DNA of 64,000 nucleotides from Callipepla californica brunnescens. Lineage: Eukaryota; Chordata; Aves; Galliformes; Odontophoridae. The notes beneath the pieces are model-generated. The model saw only the letters and a program-made list of their open reading frames with translations, had not been told where the DNA came from and did no database searches. The stretch lies in the NCBI GenBank assembly GCA_023055505.1, contig JALIRH010000007.1:29369720-29433719 (forward strand), given 5' to 3'. Of this stretch, positions 33,826-47,780 are shown in pieces. Every line of letters starts with the position of its first letter. Positions within the stretch are counted from its first letter, which is position 1. The position numbers and the translations under genes were made by a program.

Positions 33826-36800
33826 AAGACAGATACAAAAAATAAAAAGGCTTAAACAATCCCTATAGACCATAAATTCTTAATCCTAAAGATGCCACCC
33901 TGGACTCCTAAACGACAGGGTGGCTAAACAAAGAGATGCCCAAATTCCTTAAGGCTGAGAGATTTTCACCTCAAAGCTTTTCCTTTGTGTACTGATGTTG
34001 TGATTTATATGCATGCACGGACCAACCTCAGTTTTGATGGTCAGTGCCTAAGGCTGTGCTTCCAAGGCAACTCAAAACAGCCCTCATCGGACTCACTGCA
34101 ATCCCATCCTCATTTCTGTGTTTTCCTATCTCTCTTCCCTATTACACTTCCTCCTTGGGCAGGCAATAGTGTTTGTTTGACCTTGCAATAAGCTGTTTCA
34201 GGAGGTAAAGTAGCTGCACAATTCTTTGTAGGATTAATTTCTGCCAGCTTAACTTCCTGAACCAGCTGACGGGCAGATCAGAAGAGACTAGGGCTGGTGC
34301 TGAGGAAGGAGCAGGAATGAAAGGCTGAGGATGGGGCAGAGTAGCCAGGACCTGCAGGAACACACAGCCTCAAGAGTCCACCAAGAAATCACTCCTCAGC
34401 TTGACACTCCACAACCTCAGTGTAAAAGTAATCTACTTTAGGCATGCAAAGAACAGAGATCACAAGATCTACTGCCAGATGGCCAACGTTTCTCACTGAC
34501 ACTTGTGGCATGAGCAGACTGAAGCCTGTACTGTTGGGACTGCTGTCACCACTGCATGACACTAACCTGCCAGCAAAGCCAAAGGGAGCAGTGGGTGCCA
34601 TGCCTTGCTGCTATGAGCACCTTCCTCCTATTCTGAAATCTTTAAGGCCAGCCCATGATCACTTCCGAGATTCCTGGGTGACTGAGGCTTCCTCTCTGAG
34701 CCTGTTGTGTGACATACGTACTCCTTGTACTATCAGTTGCACAATGTGTGGAGGGGACCCTTTCTTTGAACATCCAACCCAGCACAGGCAGTTGGGGTGC
34801 CCAGAGGAGTTGTGCTTCACTACCAACCACTTTCAAAGCAGCTTGAACCCCATCTAAAATTGTTCTTCTGACTAACTCAGTGCACAGGGTTTACAATCAG
34901 ACTGTGATCCAGAATATTCATTCTCCAGAAACACACAACACCCTAGAAAGCTTGAGTTTCTTTTTCTACTAGTTGGTGGAGACATAGCAGTTATTTCATT
35001 GATCACATCCATAGCGAACTGACAGTTTCCATTCTACCATCTTCTCAGCACAGGGTCTTGTCACCTCTGGACACCTGGGAGAGAAACAGTAGTGCCTCTG
35101 TGTTTTAACAAGAGGCAGGGATGTAAGACAAGGAAAGAACAACAGGTGGGTGGACTGGAGAAGGCAGGGTGCAAGTGGAAGGGGGCTATGTTCCACTTCC
35201 GTACTTGGAGAGGAGGAAATGATGAGGCTGGTAGTTCACCATGATACCTGTGAGGCCCTGCTGTGCAAGGCAGAGGAACTGGCTGAGTTGAGAGCTGGAT
35301 GTAAGCGAATGTGTGTTTTACTGTATCCAAAGCATTTTCTTTCACATTTTAACCGTACCTAGCGTCATCCATACTGCTATTTCCATCACTTTTCTCAGGA
35401 TCTCTTCAACTATACCTCTGTGTGAAACGACAGAGCAATAATACAAATGAGAGACTGTTTTGCAGTGATCTCCACTTAGAGGGCAAAATCTGCCAAATAC
35501 AAAGGTCTGAAATGGAATGTGGTGCATCCATCTAATTAGCTAGTGTGAATAATTTGCTTAAGTGTCATCCACTGAGAGAGTGAGAGGGAAGTCTTCAGAG
35601 AGCTATACTGAACTCCCCTGAAACAACTGCGTCATTTCATATGAAGAAACACTCGTTTCTCCTACACACATGTAGGACCTCATTTTACATGTCTGGTGTG
35701 TCTGTGTGTGATCTACTAGAATCACTTGCTGTCTTCCATGATTTATGTTGCTGTTCAGTCTTAGCAACATGCATAAACTTCAGCAATGCATTGTCACTCC
35801 TCTCTAAATCATTGTGGAAGATCACCTGAAGAGCAGCCCTGGGGTGTGCTGCATGTCAACTGCTCTGCTTAAGGAAGACCAGATCTGAGGACAAACGGCA
35901 CAGCAGAAGAGAGTCAGCAAGGTGTGAAATTCCATGCATGGTAGTAAGAAATGAAAATAGGTAATGCTCTGGCAGTTGGGTTAGTTGTTCAACCTGGTGG
36001 TATTATACTGGGAGCAGTGGGCCAAGGAGAACCCAGCTTTCCTGAAGGTAAATGTTCCCCTTTTGTTCAGGCAGCCTTTTCACAAAACCTCACAATGAGC
36101 AAATATACAACATGGCAATGGGAAGGTGCAATGCTTAGCCTTTAATTCATCAGGGTTGTAACATTTACTATTGTCATGTAGAACTGCATTGAAGTTGTTC
36201 GCTTCCTATTGCTTAATGCACGTATAACACAGGGTACTAATCCACAATTTGTAATATCACCCTTTGTTCTGCTACGAAGAGCTTCCTTAATTTGCTGGGA
36301 CTTTTTTTGCAGTTTTGAGGGGAGAGTACGAAAACACAACTGCAGAGCTGTGCCGGCTTGATTGTGCTTACCAAGATTAACCTTGTCCATGGTTGTACAG
36401 AGCGTGCATCTTCAGCCCTGGGGTCTACATTACCTGTGTTTGTTTTTGACTGCTATTTGGAACAGGAAAGTTCTCTAGTCTTGGGAAACACCCTTGTTTT
36501 TTTTTTTACAGTAGAGTTGCATGCTGCTGCCAGGATCTATGTTCTGAAGTTCAGCTCCTTCTGAACACTCCTGGATTCTTTTAACTTCATGAACTTTGTT
36601 TTCTCAACTTGATTCAGTAACTCATCTTGAGAAATATTTATCTTTATAATATCACACTCATAATTTCCATAAACTTCCAAATCCCCCACTACAGCGAAAA
36701 CAAATGCAAATAATAAATTCAGCTTCTTGAAAATGTCTTAATCCTTGTTAATTGCCTCCTTAATTCCTTAGTGACCTGGAGGGCCTACAGAGATCCACAT

Positions 36801-39800
36801 GCAGCTTTATTTATGTTTAGTCTATTTGAATAATTATGGATTGTTTATCTTAATATCTCTGGCTATTTGTTCTCTCTCCTCCCTCTGAATTGCTATCTAT
36901 TTACAGTTTACTTGTGTCTTGTGCTGAGCTGGTTTGGGCAGAATTTCTAACATGTCTGTGTGAAAGCCCCTCTGGTGTTGTCCTGGAGGCGATGTCTCTG
37001 AAGTTCACAGCAACACTCTCTTCTTTAGTACAGAAACTCCAGCTTTGAAAGAGCCTTTAAGGCTTTGGAATTTCATACAAAGTTTCCTCTTGCCTTGGTC
37101 CAGTGTGATAATACACCTTCCTATTCAGGGAGGCATGCAATTTTTTATATAGCATTATTATTAATGAAGGTATTAGCCAGGAGAGCAATTTATGGTCGTC
37201 ATATACTGCTCCCAGTTTTAACCATTGCAGGTGGTTTCTTCTGTGATCTGTGTCAAGCTCATCTATTAAAAATATTTTTGTTTTAAGAAGGGCAGTAGGG
37301 AATACTGAGGAAGTGAGGGGGAGGGGAGAGGTGAGAGCTTGCAGATACACTGAGCCTGCTGACCAAGGACTGGAGCCAAAGTAGGACACCTGCCTTCCTC
37401 AGCTGCCTGCTTCAGTGGCTCATAGCATGCCATTTTACAGCTTGTGATTTGTACAAATGAGAACCAAGATGAGCCCACAACCTCCATTTATATGTGTGTT
37501 GTGAACTAGAATTCACCCAAACCCATAAAGATTCAAGGTTGGTTCACTAACTTAGGCTTTAATTCCAAGCAGTTTTCAAAATGAAGCTTGCCACTGAGAA
37601 TGTCATAAGAGAAAAAACCTTTTTGACGAGGTTATCTTTGCCTTCTTGTTGCTTTGGGACAAAATGGATTAATTAAAAAGAAGAGAAAAGTAATCTCTTC
37701 CTTTCTCGCATCGTAAGAACCACGTGTGCTGTGTAAAATAGAGAAAAAAGAAGCACTGCAAGAACTGGACTGTATTCTCTCTTCATGAGAAAATGTTAGC
37801 CACCTCATTTCAAAGCAAACTATGCTTACAGTAGTTTAAAGGGAAGTAGGAGGAAATAATAATAATTATATCTGAGTTGGCTTAGGGCTAAATTCTGTAA
37901 ATGAATATGGGCGTGACTGGGCAAAACATCTTGAAGTTAACCTGAAGGAAAAATGAACCTATCAAAATCAGGTTTAATTGGAGAAGGTGTTTCTTTGTGT
38001 TATTGTATATCCATGTGAGGATATTTGATACTTTATTTTCCTAGATGAGTATGCAAATTAACATCTTCCATATTAGCCTTTACAGGAATATATTCATATT
38101 AAAAAAATGATGACAATTAAATTTCAGTGTTTCTGTTTTCAAGAACCAAAATGGACAATGTAAATGGTAGCAGAAGAAAGAAAAAAGAAATTAATGAAGT
38201 TTGTTTGTGGGTTTTGCTCTAAAGTAGGTAGGATGACAAAGTGCCAAAGAAGGGAATGAGGAATAAATTTACATTTATCTTTGTAGTTAATGATATCTTT
38301 AGGGCAGAAGAGATTATATTATTGATCAATGCCAATAACCTAGGTCATAAAAAGTAATAAATAGTGAAGTTATTAAAGGGAGTTTAGCATAGGAAAACTT
38401 TGGTAAGCAGGGCATTATAAACATATCTAATAAAGACAAGAAAAAAAGACTGAAAGGTCCTGTGTAGTGGAAGAGAGTTCTGCTGCAGCCATCTCTTCTC
38501 TGCTTAAATTGTCCTTTACAATGACCACAGAAACTGGATTGTCCATGTCAAAATGACTCCCTTTCCATCTCTGTCTCCAAGAAAATCTCTCTAGGGAGGT
38601 GTTCGCATCATAGATTTTCCTGACTAATCATCCCATTGGATGGAAACCTTGTGGGTTTACCTTTCCATCTTATTCCCAGTGCTGACGACTACAGAGAATA
38701 ATATTCTCCAGGCTCTCAGGAAGGAGTCCACAGCCTTGAACGGTCTCATCATGCCTTCCACCTCCCCTGTCTCCATCGAGGCCAGCTGTAGTCTTGTCCA
38801 TCTTCATCAGTATTGCCCTGCTCAAGAAATGTCTGGTGTGGTTACAAACTTTTCCTGGTGAACAGTACCTTTCACAGCAAGTGAGTGCTTTTCTGCAAAG
38901 AGAAAGTAGCCCAAGCTTGCTCAAGGCCAGGAAGTTGTACAGTGCCAGCAGCAGATCTCATCACCACCATGGACTTGCCATGAAGAAAAGAAAGCAAGCT
39001 CTCGCAAAGGCACAGAATAAAACTGCACTAATGATGGTCTCTAGAGAAACCTTCCTCTCACTGATCAGGTGGGAAACTCTCGCACTGTGTTTCAAAGCTG
39101 TCTGCCTTCCCCAGGCTGCTAAGGCAGCAGGACTTCCTAAGTAAGACACGTTGGTCTGTTCCTTGTTCCCCCCTCAAGCATGGTGTATTAGAGAGGGCAG
39201 ATCGAAGCCTGGGAAGTGTGCCTCATCCATCTGACTGGTAGGTGGCCTTGAGCTAGTCACCTTCCCCTGGGAAGCAGTAACAGCAGTGCAGGGTTATCTC
39301 AGTGCTTGGTGTTTGTTAGCAATCGCTGGCTGAGAGCTGAAGGGGCATATCTGCACTTCAACTGCTCGCAGACAAAGTCCAGCATCTCAGTGCACATCCA
39401 CCATGAACAAGGGCTCCAGTTTGGATGCAAGATTTCACATTGGACTTGTGGAGAAGTGGAGAAGCAGCTGTGTAAATTTTCTCTGCAATGGAAATTGCCT
39501 CTTTGTTAACCACTTTGATATATACTGCTGGGTAACGTCTTTTACAAGGATATTATTACTTGTTAGTATTATCCAAGCCCTTGCACAGTGGGAAAAAAAA
39601 GATAAGCTTGAAACACTTTAAACCTGGAAGTCAAAGCAAAATAATCTTTTTGCTTACCAACAATAAACAAACTACTGAAAAACAGAAAAGGCAAGAAAAT
39701 GGTTTAAGAGCTCGTGGTTCGCAGAAGTATTTCTTTCAGCATCCAGAAACTTAGGAGTTAAAAATTCTTTCTTAGCTGACAACGGCTCAGCTAAACAGAT

Positions 39801-41771
39801 CAAAAAGAGAAGGAAAACCAAAACAACATGCTTAGAAGTTGCCTTTGCCTTGTACTGGGAGTCAGAAAGTGTCAAAAGATGTGTCACATCTTAAAAGGCT
39901 AAATGAAAAGTTATAGTTCCTCAGTACATGAAGAAAGAAAAGCTTTATTGAAATAGTTTCTTTGTCACATCCTATAAAAATATTATGAGGACAGCATGTA
40001 TAAGAGAGAAAAGCAGAGGTAACTGGAAATTCATGTAAAGGCAAGTATCTCTGTTTTATGTTTAATGAAGAAGAGCAATCACTTCCAATACTAGAGTTCC
40101 TAATTATATGATTTTTTTTTTCTTTTGGCCGTTGTAGTTTCTTGCCTTTTCTTCTAAGATTCTAAAGCACTTTCTGAAAACAGACTGTGAGGATTATTAC
40201 TAGAAAAGTCAGAGAACCGGTCTGTCTTTCCTAACTCAGAATAACAACCAGGAAAATTCATGTTCTCTGGAAATGCATTCTCCAGTCAAGCACTGGGTTT
40301 TCTCTGATAGATTTTGACAGGGCATCCAAGAGAGGTGACATGCTAGATGGGCCACTCTGTCAGAGCCCTGTGTGAGCCTCCTCCTGTGCTGTGGTTGCGG
40401 TTGCGGAGCTGTGAGGATGCTCATTCTCGCTGTGGCTGTTACTGTTGGTCCTGGACCAGTTTTCTGTCATGTCAGACCCTGAAAAAGAGTGGAGGAAGTG
40501 TGTTTGCTTTGGGATTTGCTGGCATTTGGAGATCCTTGGGAATCTTTCTGTCAGCTGCAGAAAGCTGAAGTTTCAAAAGTTCCAGCAGATTTCTTTCTTT
40601 CCCACTCCCTGTGCTGATTCCTGCTAGATGCCAGGTCTGGGTGAAAGTGGTTGATGGAGCAGGTGCATAATTACTTCTATAAATCCTGGAGGTTTTCATA
40701 CTCCATTCCTTGCCCTGATAAAAGTATGAGTACTTTTTCAGGAGCAAACACCGATATATTCTCCAATGAGACACAAGTTACAGGCATAGTCTGTATCAAA
40801 CAAATATCAACAAACAAGCTTACTTTCAGTTGATTTAAAACACGGTGAAATTCCTGACTTTGACTATGTTATGGGGCTGAAAATGTCTTAGCACAATTGC
40901 ACAGGGAGACATTCTGTCTCTGATTAGATAAGATTAATTTTCTTGGGCACATTCTTCACGGCTTTTTGCATTGTGTACTCACAGATAACAGCAGAGATAC
41001 AGCCGTGGTCACTTCTGAAACATGATTGATTTGTACCAGCCATGTACCGTGTACACCAGCCATAGCCAGGGCAGCTATGTGACTGCCACTGAGACTGCTG
41101 CTGATCCCAGTCAGGCTAGGGGACTGGGATTTGCCCCATTGGCTGCTATCCTTTACTAGTTTCTGTAGAGAGACTAGAAAATGGGATAGATATTCACAAA
41201 GCTGTATCAAAAATACCATGTTTCTCCTCCTTGTTCAGGCACCACAAGCTCTCATTCTCTTCTCAGCCAAGGAAATACTGCCAGAAGGCGTAACTGAAAC
41301 CACGTATTTCTGCTATTTTTATGCTGCAGATATGTACTCAAGGAATAATTGCTGCATGTCTATCTCACAGTTGAAAACCAAGGAAACCTTGACCATAATC
41401 CTGATAAATAACTAGCTATGATTTCTGTTAACACAGCTTTTATCACACACAGCGGAGAAGCAGCAAACTGGGAGTGTTCTTGGCAACATATTGTGTTCTT
41501 ACTATTGTTATAGTGGCATATCATCACCTCGTTTTGTTTTTTCCATCTGTTTCATGTGGGGTTTGCTGCAGTGCTACTTTGAGTATACTGTGATCATTTG
41601 TTTGCATTGGTATCAGTAACAAATATAAAATGTTTCCGAAGGCACCATAAGGATGGAGAGTTTGATGGGATTATGGTAAAAGCAGGCAAGCTGTGAGCAG
41701 AGACAGTCTGCAGCGAGGCGCAGAATCCTTGGAAGAAATGAGTTAGAGGTTATTAAGGGAGAAGGAGAAGA
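33826..41771. other. Non-coding stretch, possible conserved non-coding elements
   Basis: No gene or repeat family recognised over nearly 8 kb. AT-rich stretches at 36760-36910 and 37890-38110 carry homeodomain-like TAATTA/TTAATT and POU-octamer words (ATGCAAAT at 38051-38058) and look like candidate conserved non-coding elements, by inference from texture only. ORFs up to 137 codons (34444-34857) show no motif. Confidence 0.45.
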
Positions 41772-42003
41772 AAGATGTTCTTGTGGCTAAGGCACTTGTC
41801 TGATACTAAAGAGATCTGGCCTTTATTCCTGGATGCGTTATTGGATTCCTTTGCAACCTGTGACAAGTCACTTAATCTCTCATTGCCTCAGTACTTCGCC
41901 AGTAAAATGGAAGTAAATAAGATTTTTTTACCTCACCGATCTACTTCAGAGATAAATCCATCCAAAAGTTATGAAATGCTCAGCTGTTAAAGTGATGAGC
42001 ACG
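41772..42003 (+). mobile_element. MIR-like tRNA-derived SINE (old copy)
   Basis: The left part (TGTGGCTAAGGCACTTGTCTGATAC...CTGGCCTTTATTCCTGGATG) resembles a decayed tRNA-derived promoter with A and B boxes. The centre reads GTGACAAGTCACTTAATCTC, then TCATTGCCTCAGT and CCAGTAAAATGGAAG. This matches the core and right part of MIR-type SINEs, which usually read AAGTCACTTAACCTCTCTG...CTGTAAAATGGG. The strong divergence indicates an ancient insertion. The 71-codon ORF here is spurious. Confidence 0.72.
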
Positions 42004-42193
42004 GAGGAAAATGAGTAAATCGATGAATTCTAACTCAACTGCCTGTGATGACTTTAGCGAGTCATTTCTCTGGCCAGTGAACCTGGTACGAAGACAAATA
42101 CTGGCTTCCTCCTCATCAGAGAAACATCAGCGGCCAGTGTTTTGTGTGGAGCTGTAATGAGGTCTGAGATATTTTTAATGATAATGTGTCAGT

Positions 42194-42229
42194 TAAAAAA
42201 AAAAAAGAAAAAAGAAAAAAAAAAAAAAA
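42194..42229. repeat. A-rich homopolymer tract
   Basis: Runs of A broken by single G at three positions. It lies about 190 nt downstream of the MIR-like SINE, and any link to it is unclear. Confidence 0.9.
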
Positions 42230-45200
42230 GATGAGAAAGCCTTTTTTCTTATTACATCAAGGAAGGAAAGACCCAGGAGAGGAAATGATAGATGTCCTAA
42301 ATGCAGAAAATGAAAGCCTGAATAGAGAAAATGTATGGCTTTTCTATCAATGGGAAACTTTTAAAGATTAAAACATGTATGAGCTTGACTTTTCACTGCC
42401 GGATGCCTCGCACAGTAAATTGCATCCATGAATAGCAAGAATAAAATGCTTCACATTTATCTGGTTGCACTTTGTATTCCCTTTGCACGTGTATAAGCAA
42501 CCACACAAGGCAGAAGCATGGAGAATCCTTTTCCCATACATTTATAGCATATCCTAACCTGACAATGTTGCATTATTCTTTGGCACAATGTTTGTCACCA
42601 ATGCTACAGAGATATAATGTAAATGCTATCAGTGAATCACACCCAGAAAGCTTCCTAATCCTAGATAACCACTGTGCCATGCTGTATGTGTATGGAGCTG
42701 ATAAGGAAATCTTTTACATTTTCTATTATCTTTGATTAGATATGGGTTTTGGTTTTGATTTAGTGTTAGGCACCTACTGTGAGGAACAAAGGAGGTGTCA
42801 GAGAGAGCAGGGAGATAATTGTTTTAAAAAGCGAAATCCCTAAGAGAATAACAAGCAGGTTGTTGAATTTCTTCTCGTTTTATTGATTATCCTTTCACTA
42901 CGATTATCCATCTGTGGAAACATATGCTTTCAAAGAAGTTAATCTTATCTGTGAGATGACTAACACGCATCTAAATTTCCTATTGTCGCACATTAGTGAC
43001 ATGTCTTTAAAACAGTCCCTTCTCCTGAGTGTCAAACACCAGCGACACTTCTCCTTTAGGAAGAGGACAAGCGGTTTCCTTTGAATCATTATGTTCTTCC
43101 TTCATGGCTCACATGTGGTTGAAAATTATTTGTAGGCAGATGCTGACAATTTCCTGAAGAAACTTCATGGTTCATTACCTCCCTTTATGATAGCAGCAAA
43201 ATAAATTGCTGTAAAGTCGGTTAATGTGATAGAAAATGTTCCAATTTCCAGTCATAATAATAATAAAATTTCAATCCTGCTTTCTAAACTCTTCCAAAAT
43301 ACTTCCCAAATCACCTCCTCTCTGCATTTGCACACAGATACTGAGCAGTGCTTCGTGCTAGGTAGAAGAAAGGTTGCAAATACTGCTGTTTTATGAAGTG
43401 CTTAGAGATATTCTTCAGGAGAAACACGATGCACATAACGGCGCAGCAGTTAAATGAGCAGGAAGAAATAAGGAATGGGGTTCATTGCTTCTGCTGCGTG
43501 TTGCTTGCTGGGCCTGACACGTGTTAGTGACACAGCACACTGCTGCATGTTAGTTAAACACACGCTCACAAATTTCCATAGAGAAGGCTGGACATACATA
43601 ATAAGAAGCATATTGTTACTGTGGCTATTCTGGTGATCATAAAAAGAGTAAAGGCAGTGCAGTAGGCCTAAGAGCCTACTCAGGAATTTCCAAAGTCCAG
43701 TGCCTTGCTAGTAGCCCTGTGCTGTTTTACATCTTGCTGCGTGGCCCTGCTGACCAGGCTTCCAAAGAGGCTTTAACTGAGCTGGTTCCCACGTCCCCTA
43801 GGGAATAACGACATGGGTGCTTTGGGGCTCTCCTGCCAATCAAGGGGAGATTTTCTCCATGACTAAGCTGGGATTCTAGGACCATGTTGGCACGGCCCCT
43901 GAGTATTATCACGGCGCACAGCTTTCCAAAGGCCAAGATGAAACAAGGTGAACAAAAATAGGAAGCTGCAAATGAGGGGGTAACTAAAGTGGATTCTCTT
44001 GATCAGCACAGGACACGCTCCACAAACCAAAAGGAGAAGGTGCTGTAGCCAAATGCGTCCTGCCTGGAGACAGCAGAAGTGTCTTTGAATGCCAGTACTT
44101 AAAGGCTTGCTTAGGAATCAAACAAATGATATTTCTTTGTTTCAAATGATAAAGCAGCAGATTCTATAAGTGACAGAGGCTGCAAACGTGGTGAGTGGGT
44201 GGTTACAATCTTGATAAGGAATGTTTGTTTTGATAAAGCACTAAGGTAGTAAATGGTAATCTCATGGCAAGCAAATCATTCTAAAGAGGAGATTTGCATC
44301 CTAAAAGCGTGCCCTAAGCCAGAAGATAAGTCTTCCAAAGCCTGTATTTACCACATGTAGCACGTTTGACTCTGTGTGATGTGATTTCTCTTACAGTTGA
44401 AGTTAATGCCACAGCTCAAACTCCAGGGGTACACAGAGAGGAGCTGTGTTTAAAAGTGCCCAGCACTGGACAGACTAATGATTTCCAGTGCAAAAAAGAA
44501 ATAGTTTCCAGGGATTGGGTGAAACCGGGGTTGGACTGTGTCCTGTTTCTTATTTTCCCATTAAGCTTGATCCGACAGCAGAGGAACAGAATCGAAATGC
44601 AGACCTATAAGTTCATTGCTGAGATGAAAGAAGACACTCGGCATGAAGGCACAAAGGCACAAGAAAGAAAGGCAGAGAAGTAAAAGAAGGAGCAAAAGGG
44701 AAAACTTCAGTAGAAAAATACAAAGCATCGGAATGGCTGATTTCAGCTTCAGAGAGTCGCCCTGAGCATACATTAAACTGGGTTCAGCTGCTCCATGTAC
44801 CATCAAATATTTCATATTAATAATTAACAAGTCACTGGCTGTCAGAGCAAGATTCAAATGGATGGAAGGGGAGTTTGGGTCACCTTTCCTAGAGCTGAGA
44901 GTCTTAATGAAGGGATAGCTTTACTGCACTGTTGAGGAATGATGATATACTAGACAGAAGGATTAAGGGATATACATCTTGAAGGCTCCCTCTATGTTCA
45001 CTCTCCCACAGGAGAGTGTTTCATTTCTTGTTTTTATTCTTCTGAGAGAAGAATAATGACATTTTATTCTTCTCCTTGTTACAGTGCCACCACGTACACG
45101 TGAAGGGCTTGATCTTGCCTGCCCCTGTACGATGCAGCCCAGTGTACATCCCTGCAAAATTAGCTGGTGTATATGCAAACTCATCCACAAAGGTGCCATG

Positions 45201-45945
45201 TATTAGGGACATGACTGCATCCAACGACTGTTATAAATCAGAGTGCTTGGTGTGTCTTTGCCTGACACATTCTCATTTATCAGGGTAATTTCTAAACCTG
45301 TGCCTAATTCCCATTTGTGAGAAATGGGAATTCACTGAAATCTCTTGCAATCACTCGCTGTGGATTTAGGTTTTCTTCTCAACACTCCTGTTCACCTTCA
45401 AACCTACTCGACCATGAACATAAATGATACAGTACCAGGCACTGGCTTTACTGCCTTTCCGTTGAACACTGATGGACTGTTACAACTCACACCAATATGC
45501 GATGAACTCAGAGTGGCACAGTCAAACCCCAGATTTTATTTGCTGCTCTCATGAGGCAGAGAACTGGAATAGTAGTTCAAAGAGGCACTGGAAGGCCTGA
45601 GCAGGGTTGCCTGCTGGAGCACAAGAGACTGAAGCTAAGAAGAATAGCCCTACAAAAAGTGCACAAGATTTAACAGAGAAACTGAGGAAACAACGGTCCC
45701 TCCAAGATCAACTGGAAATGTTTATGAAGTCACACTGCCGTTTGTGTCTCTGGCTTGGGATGAAAAGCAAGCATAAAAGCTGTGCAAAACTACAGTTGTT
45801 CTAGTCACACAGAAGGACAGACAGACACACTGACAAACTCCGAAAGCCCAGAGAAAAAAAGTGGCACATTTCAAAGAGCTAATTACAATTTTTTTCCCCT
45901 TGGAGATTAATCCACTGTGTGTAATTAAGCTCCTTCTATTTTTTG

Positions 45946-45962
45946 AGATCTTGGCAAGATCT
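45946..45962. repeat. Perfect 17-nt inverted repeat
   Basis: AGATCTTG and its reverse complement CAAGATCT flank one G. It lies in an AT-rich candidate regulatory stretch. Confidence 0.9.
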
Positions 45963-47607
45963 AAGAGAAGAGCGAGCGAGTGAGCCTGCCCTTGCTAGCC
46001 AAGCAGATTTTTTACTAAGCCCTATCAGCCCTAATTAATAGGCCTTTGTGTGAGACCAACAAGAAATCACATTTTCAATGGCACTGAATCAAATGGCCTT
46101 GGCTACCTCTGCACACATATTTGTTCGGAGCCAGTCTGTGGTCAGGATTTACACATGCCGAGGATGAAAGGGAGGCGCAGAGGGGGACAGGATGAACAAG
46201 CTTTCCCCCCCAACTCCTGCTTCTCCTTTTCTGCTGCTTTGTTCTGTCTGTAATCTTACCAGATGGCTAAGGCAGCCTAGAGAAGAGATTGCCTGAAACA
46301 GGCAGGTGATGAGGCCAGCAGCAGGGACTCCGGCAGCGATTGAAGAAACTGATACAGCTCTCTAACCCTTGCTGCTAACAAAGTGCTTTGTTATTCTTCT
46401 TTTGCTTATGGCTACCTTGCATTTTTATGCTACTCTGATGACCATCAAAGATGCTATAAGTCAGATCCTCAGCAGGCACAAGTGAAGATAGTGTCACTAG
46501 CATCCCTAGAGCATTACTGATCAGTGCTGGCTGTGGATTCAGCCCTTAATTTCTGCACATTCCAGCTCTGCTCTTCTCCTTATGGATTCTCCTGTGAGTA
46601 TAATGGCATGTTTTGCAGAGAGAAGAGAGGACCTAGCCCTTCCCCACAACTGTACCTGTCAGGCAACACGTTTTAATTTCCACCCTCATCAGGGTAATGC
46701 TATGGGGAAGCAGTGGTGCAACAGAGACGGATTCAGGTCACAGAGAGCAGTCAGAGGGCCCCAGAAATCTCTAGACAAATTAAATATCAACCATGCCAAC
46801 ATTACTCTCAAGAACAGACATAACTACCTTCCATATTGCTAGTAAGAGTGATCCCTGCTTGGGTTCAAGGTGCACTCTGCAGCAGCAGCTGTGAGGACCA
46901 CACTTGCTTGTGCTTGCTCCGTAGGCCAGGAAGCTCCCAGATGCACTCGAATAGGCCAAAGGCAAGCTATTTGCAAGGCAGCTGTATGGACTGAAAGTGG
47001 GCGGGATTGGGACAAGATACACTCAAGACCATTCTGAGATTGATTTTCAAACCACTGGATCTGTTCACGTTCATTGGTCCATTGTAATTGGGACCAAAAA
47101 GATGGCACTGCCAGGAAAGGTTGAATAAATGCATCCTCTGGTTCGTAGGTGCTCCCAGAAAGTCCCTGGGAAGTCAGCCCATTAAGAAAAAATTCTGTCA
47201 AGTGTTTAATTCCAATATGTAATATGATTCTACTCTCATAAAAGTCAGCAACAAAAATCCTATGGAATGGAAAGGGAGCCGAGCTGAGTCCTATTACTGC
47301 ACTGATGAAACTGTAATGGCAGAACAATACTCACAACAGTTTCTTACAATTGTACAGTGTAAGGATCCTGTCAAAGACTCAACTTCGTCAATTCTCTAAT
47401 ATTATTTTGGTTTATGGTTTGGAACAACATAAATCAAAGTACATTTTAAGTTCTAACACTGATCCACAATGATCAAAACAACGATAGTCTTTGCAGTAAA
47501 AAATAAAAAAAAAATCAAAAAGCCCCAGAACAAAAGGTGAAATACTATAAAAATAAGCTGGACATATTTTCCATGGTTAAGCTTATTTGCACTGTAACTA
47601 TCTTTTT

Positions 47608-47780
<173 letters not shown>

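Larger units (their letters stand above)
42004..47607. other. Non-coding stretch, possible conserved non-coding elements
   Basis: No gene recognised. It contains an A-rich tract at 42194-42229. Candidate conserved-element texture occurs at 43100-43270, 44100-44310 (with ATTTGCAT at 44292-44299) and 45870-46050 (TAATTA-type words and a perfect inverted repeat). ORFs at 44366-44683 (+) and 46839-47327 (-, 162 codons) have no domain or splice context. Confidence 0.45.

Noticed and set aside
46839..47327. 162-codon minus-strand ORF
   Set aside because: No recognisable domain, no splice context, ordinary intergenic composition; the length is within chance for 64 kb.
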